Below, piece by piece: positions 63,157 to 64,000 of a stretch of DNA of 64,000 nucleotides. The stretch comes from CAVVSQ01 sp963848825 (GTDB lineage Bacteria > Planctomycetota > Planctomycetia > Gemmatales > Gemmataceae), in contig CAWKFA010000016.1 in NCBI GenBank assembly GCA_963848825.1, positions 248,001-312,000 on the forward strand, in the 5' to 3' direction. The notes beneath the pieces were generated by a model, which saw only the letters and a program-made list of their open reading frames with translations, had not been told where the DNA came from and did no database searches. The translations under genes were made by a program, and so were the position numbers. Every line of letters starts with the position of its first letter. Positions within the stretch are counted from its first letter, which is position 1.

Positions 63157-64000
63157 TCACGCGGCCCTTGGTTGACCGGACTTGGCAGCGGCCCGCGCCA
63201 GTGCATCGGCTTCATTGCCTTTTAAATGGAAGCTCAGGTGCACCGCCAGCGCCTGCTCGGCCACCAGGATGGCCAGAAAGAACAGGAACATCCAGGGGGA
63301 TTCCGAAAGATCGGTACGGCGCGACACGAGACTGTCTATCGGAATATTTGGCCCCTCGAAAAGTATGGCGCCGGGGCTAACTTCGCGCAGAATATTGCGG
63401 TCGATATCGTCGTAGGCAACGCGCGCCAGGGAACCTTCCTTGACGGTATCGACATTGAACAAATGCGCCTGGACCGCCAGCGGCGGCCCTTTGTCCGGGC
63501 CATCGGCATAACGGAGACTGGCAACGTAAAGGCCCGGTTCCAGGTTTTTATCGAAGTTAAACGTTACCGCGCCTTTGTCTTCCTGGCCGAATTGCTCGCT
63601 GTCCATCAGTTCGCGGACAGGTTTGCCCGGCTCAGCCATGCGGAAGTGGCGGACCATTTTAAGTTGGCGGCCCTTTTGTTTATAAAGCTCCGGATCGACT
63701 GTCACGCGCACCGACGTGCCCACCGTCAGGCTGGCATCGCTGCCCTGGCTGGAAAGATAGTTCTGAAGTTCCCAGATGAATGGCTGATAGAGGACCGCCG
63801 CGTCGCTGCCGCCGCCCCACTCGTTCCATTCCTTACCGGCCGTCGTCATCACGGCGACCACTTTGCCTTTGCCGAAGTTGCTCGCGACGATAAATGGATC
63901 GCCGTATTTGGTCTGATCGCGCAGGTCGATCACGTCCTGGCGCAGGGAACTGACCTTCGGGTCGGGGAACGACCAAAACTCGGTGAGGTTGGGGAATTCG
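63157..64000 (-). CDS. BatA/VWA-family membrane protein, C-terminal part, truncated by window edge
   Basis: The frame is open to the right edge (upstream residues EFPNLTEFWSFPDPK). Visible: GKGKVVAVMTTAGKEWNEW, a beta-rich segment (GTSVRVTVDPELYKQKGRQ, LEPGLYVASLRYADGPD), a terminal TM helix (PWMFLFFLAILVAEQALAVH) and a short cytoplasmic tail. This is the end typical of planctomycete VWA/BatA proteins. It lies 73 bases upstream of the VWA gene and is part of the same operon. The start is outside the window. Confidence 0.75.
   Translation of the reverse strand, partial: EFPNLTEFWSFPDPKVSSLRQDVIDLRDQTKYGDPFIVASNFGKGKVVAVMTTAGKEWNEWGGGSDAAVLYQPFIWELQNYLSSQGSDASLTVGTSVRVTVDPELYKQKGRQLKMVRHFRMAEPGKPVRELMDSEQFGQEDKGAVTFNFDKNLEPGLYVASLRYADGPDKGPPLAVQAHLFNVDTVKEGSLARVAYDDIDRNILREVSPGAILFEGPNIPIDSLVSRRTDLSESPWMFLFFLAILVAEQALAVHLSFHLKGNEADALARAAAKSGQPRAA

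Overview
The window looks like a chromosomal piece of a high-GC planctomycete, most probably of the Gemmataceae. The evidence is family content: two DUF1549/DUF1553 'planctomycete cytochrome' genes each paired with a DUF1501 gene, a dehydrogenase with the planctomycete-type haem domain, an ECF sigma factor fused to WD40 repeats, a DUF1583-like protein, VWA/DUF4175-like giant membrane proteins and an exported YDG-repeat protein. No rRNA, tRNA or CRISPR array was recognised.

Layout. 1-3.8 kb: a multihaem sugar-dehydrogenase-type protein and a DUF3467 protein (minus). 3.9-6.7 kb: secreted and beta-propeller fragments, and a YDG-repeat surface protein. 7.3-12.2 kb: a Tat-exported enolase-superfamily enzyme, a small membrane protein, two paralogous four-TM proteins, a cytochrome c'-like protein and a Rieske ferredoxin. 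12.3-17.9 kb: a plus-strand run of CYTH protein, panC, CBS protein, 2-oxoacid:ferredoxin oxidoreductase alpha and beta, and zinc-ribbon CBS protein. 17.9-25.2 kb: DUF1501, DUF1549, msrB, TPR and secreted-peptidase genes (minus). 25.5-35.7 kb: lactonase, clpC, then a minus-strand cluster of tsaD, thioredoxin-like protein, flavin reductase and zinc-ribbon protein, followed by a TatD-like hydrolase and a degenerate PolX/PHP protein. 35.7-40.4 kb: an outer-membrane barrel protein, a small basic protein and the sigma-WD40 fusion. 40.5-56.4 kb: an accessory zone with three near-identical IS1182-like elements. Each sits inside an array of 21-bp hairpin repeats, and between them lie a WD40 gene, a DUF1583-like gene and a second DUF1501/DUF1549 operon. 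56.4-64 kb: a DUF4175-like and VWA operon running off the right edge.

Three points matter most. (1) The thioredoxin-like gene at 30457-30978 has one in-frame TGA exactly at the first cysteine of its CxxC motif, followed by a stem-loop that fits the bacterial SECIS pattern; it is a candidate selenoprotein. (2) All three IS copies are inserted in the same orientation in the loop of the same hairpin repeat family, whose stem shows compensatory base changes. (3) More than fifteen genes, including essential ones such as clpC and tsaD, are split by frameshifts, several at homopolymers. This suggests uncorrected indel errors in the assembly more than real gene death, so broken genes are annotated here as single reconstructed loci.
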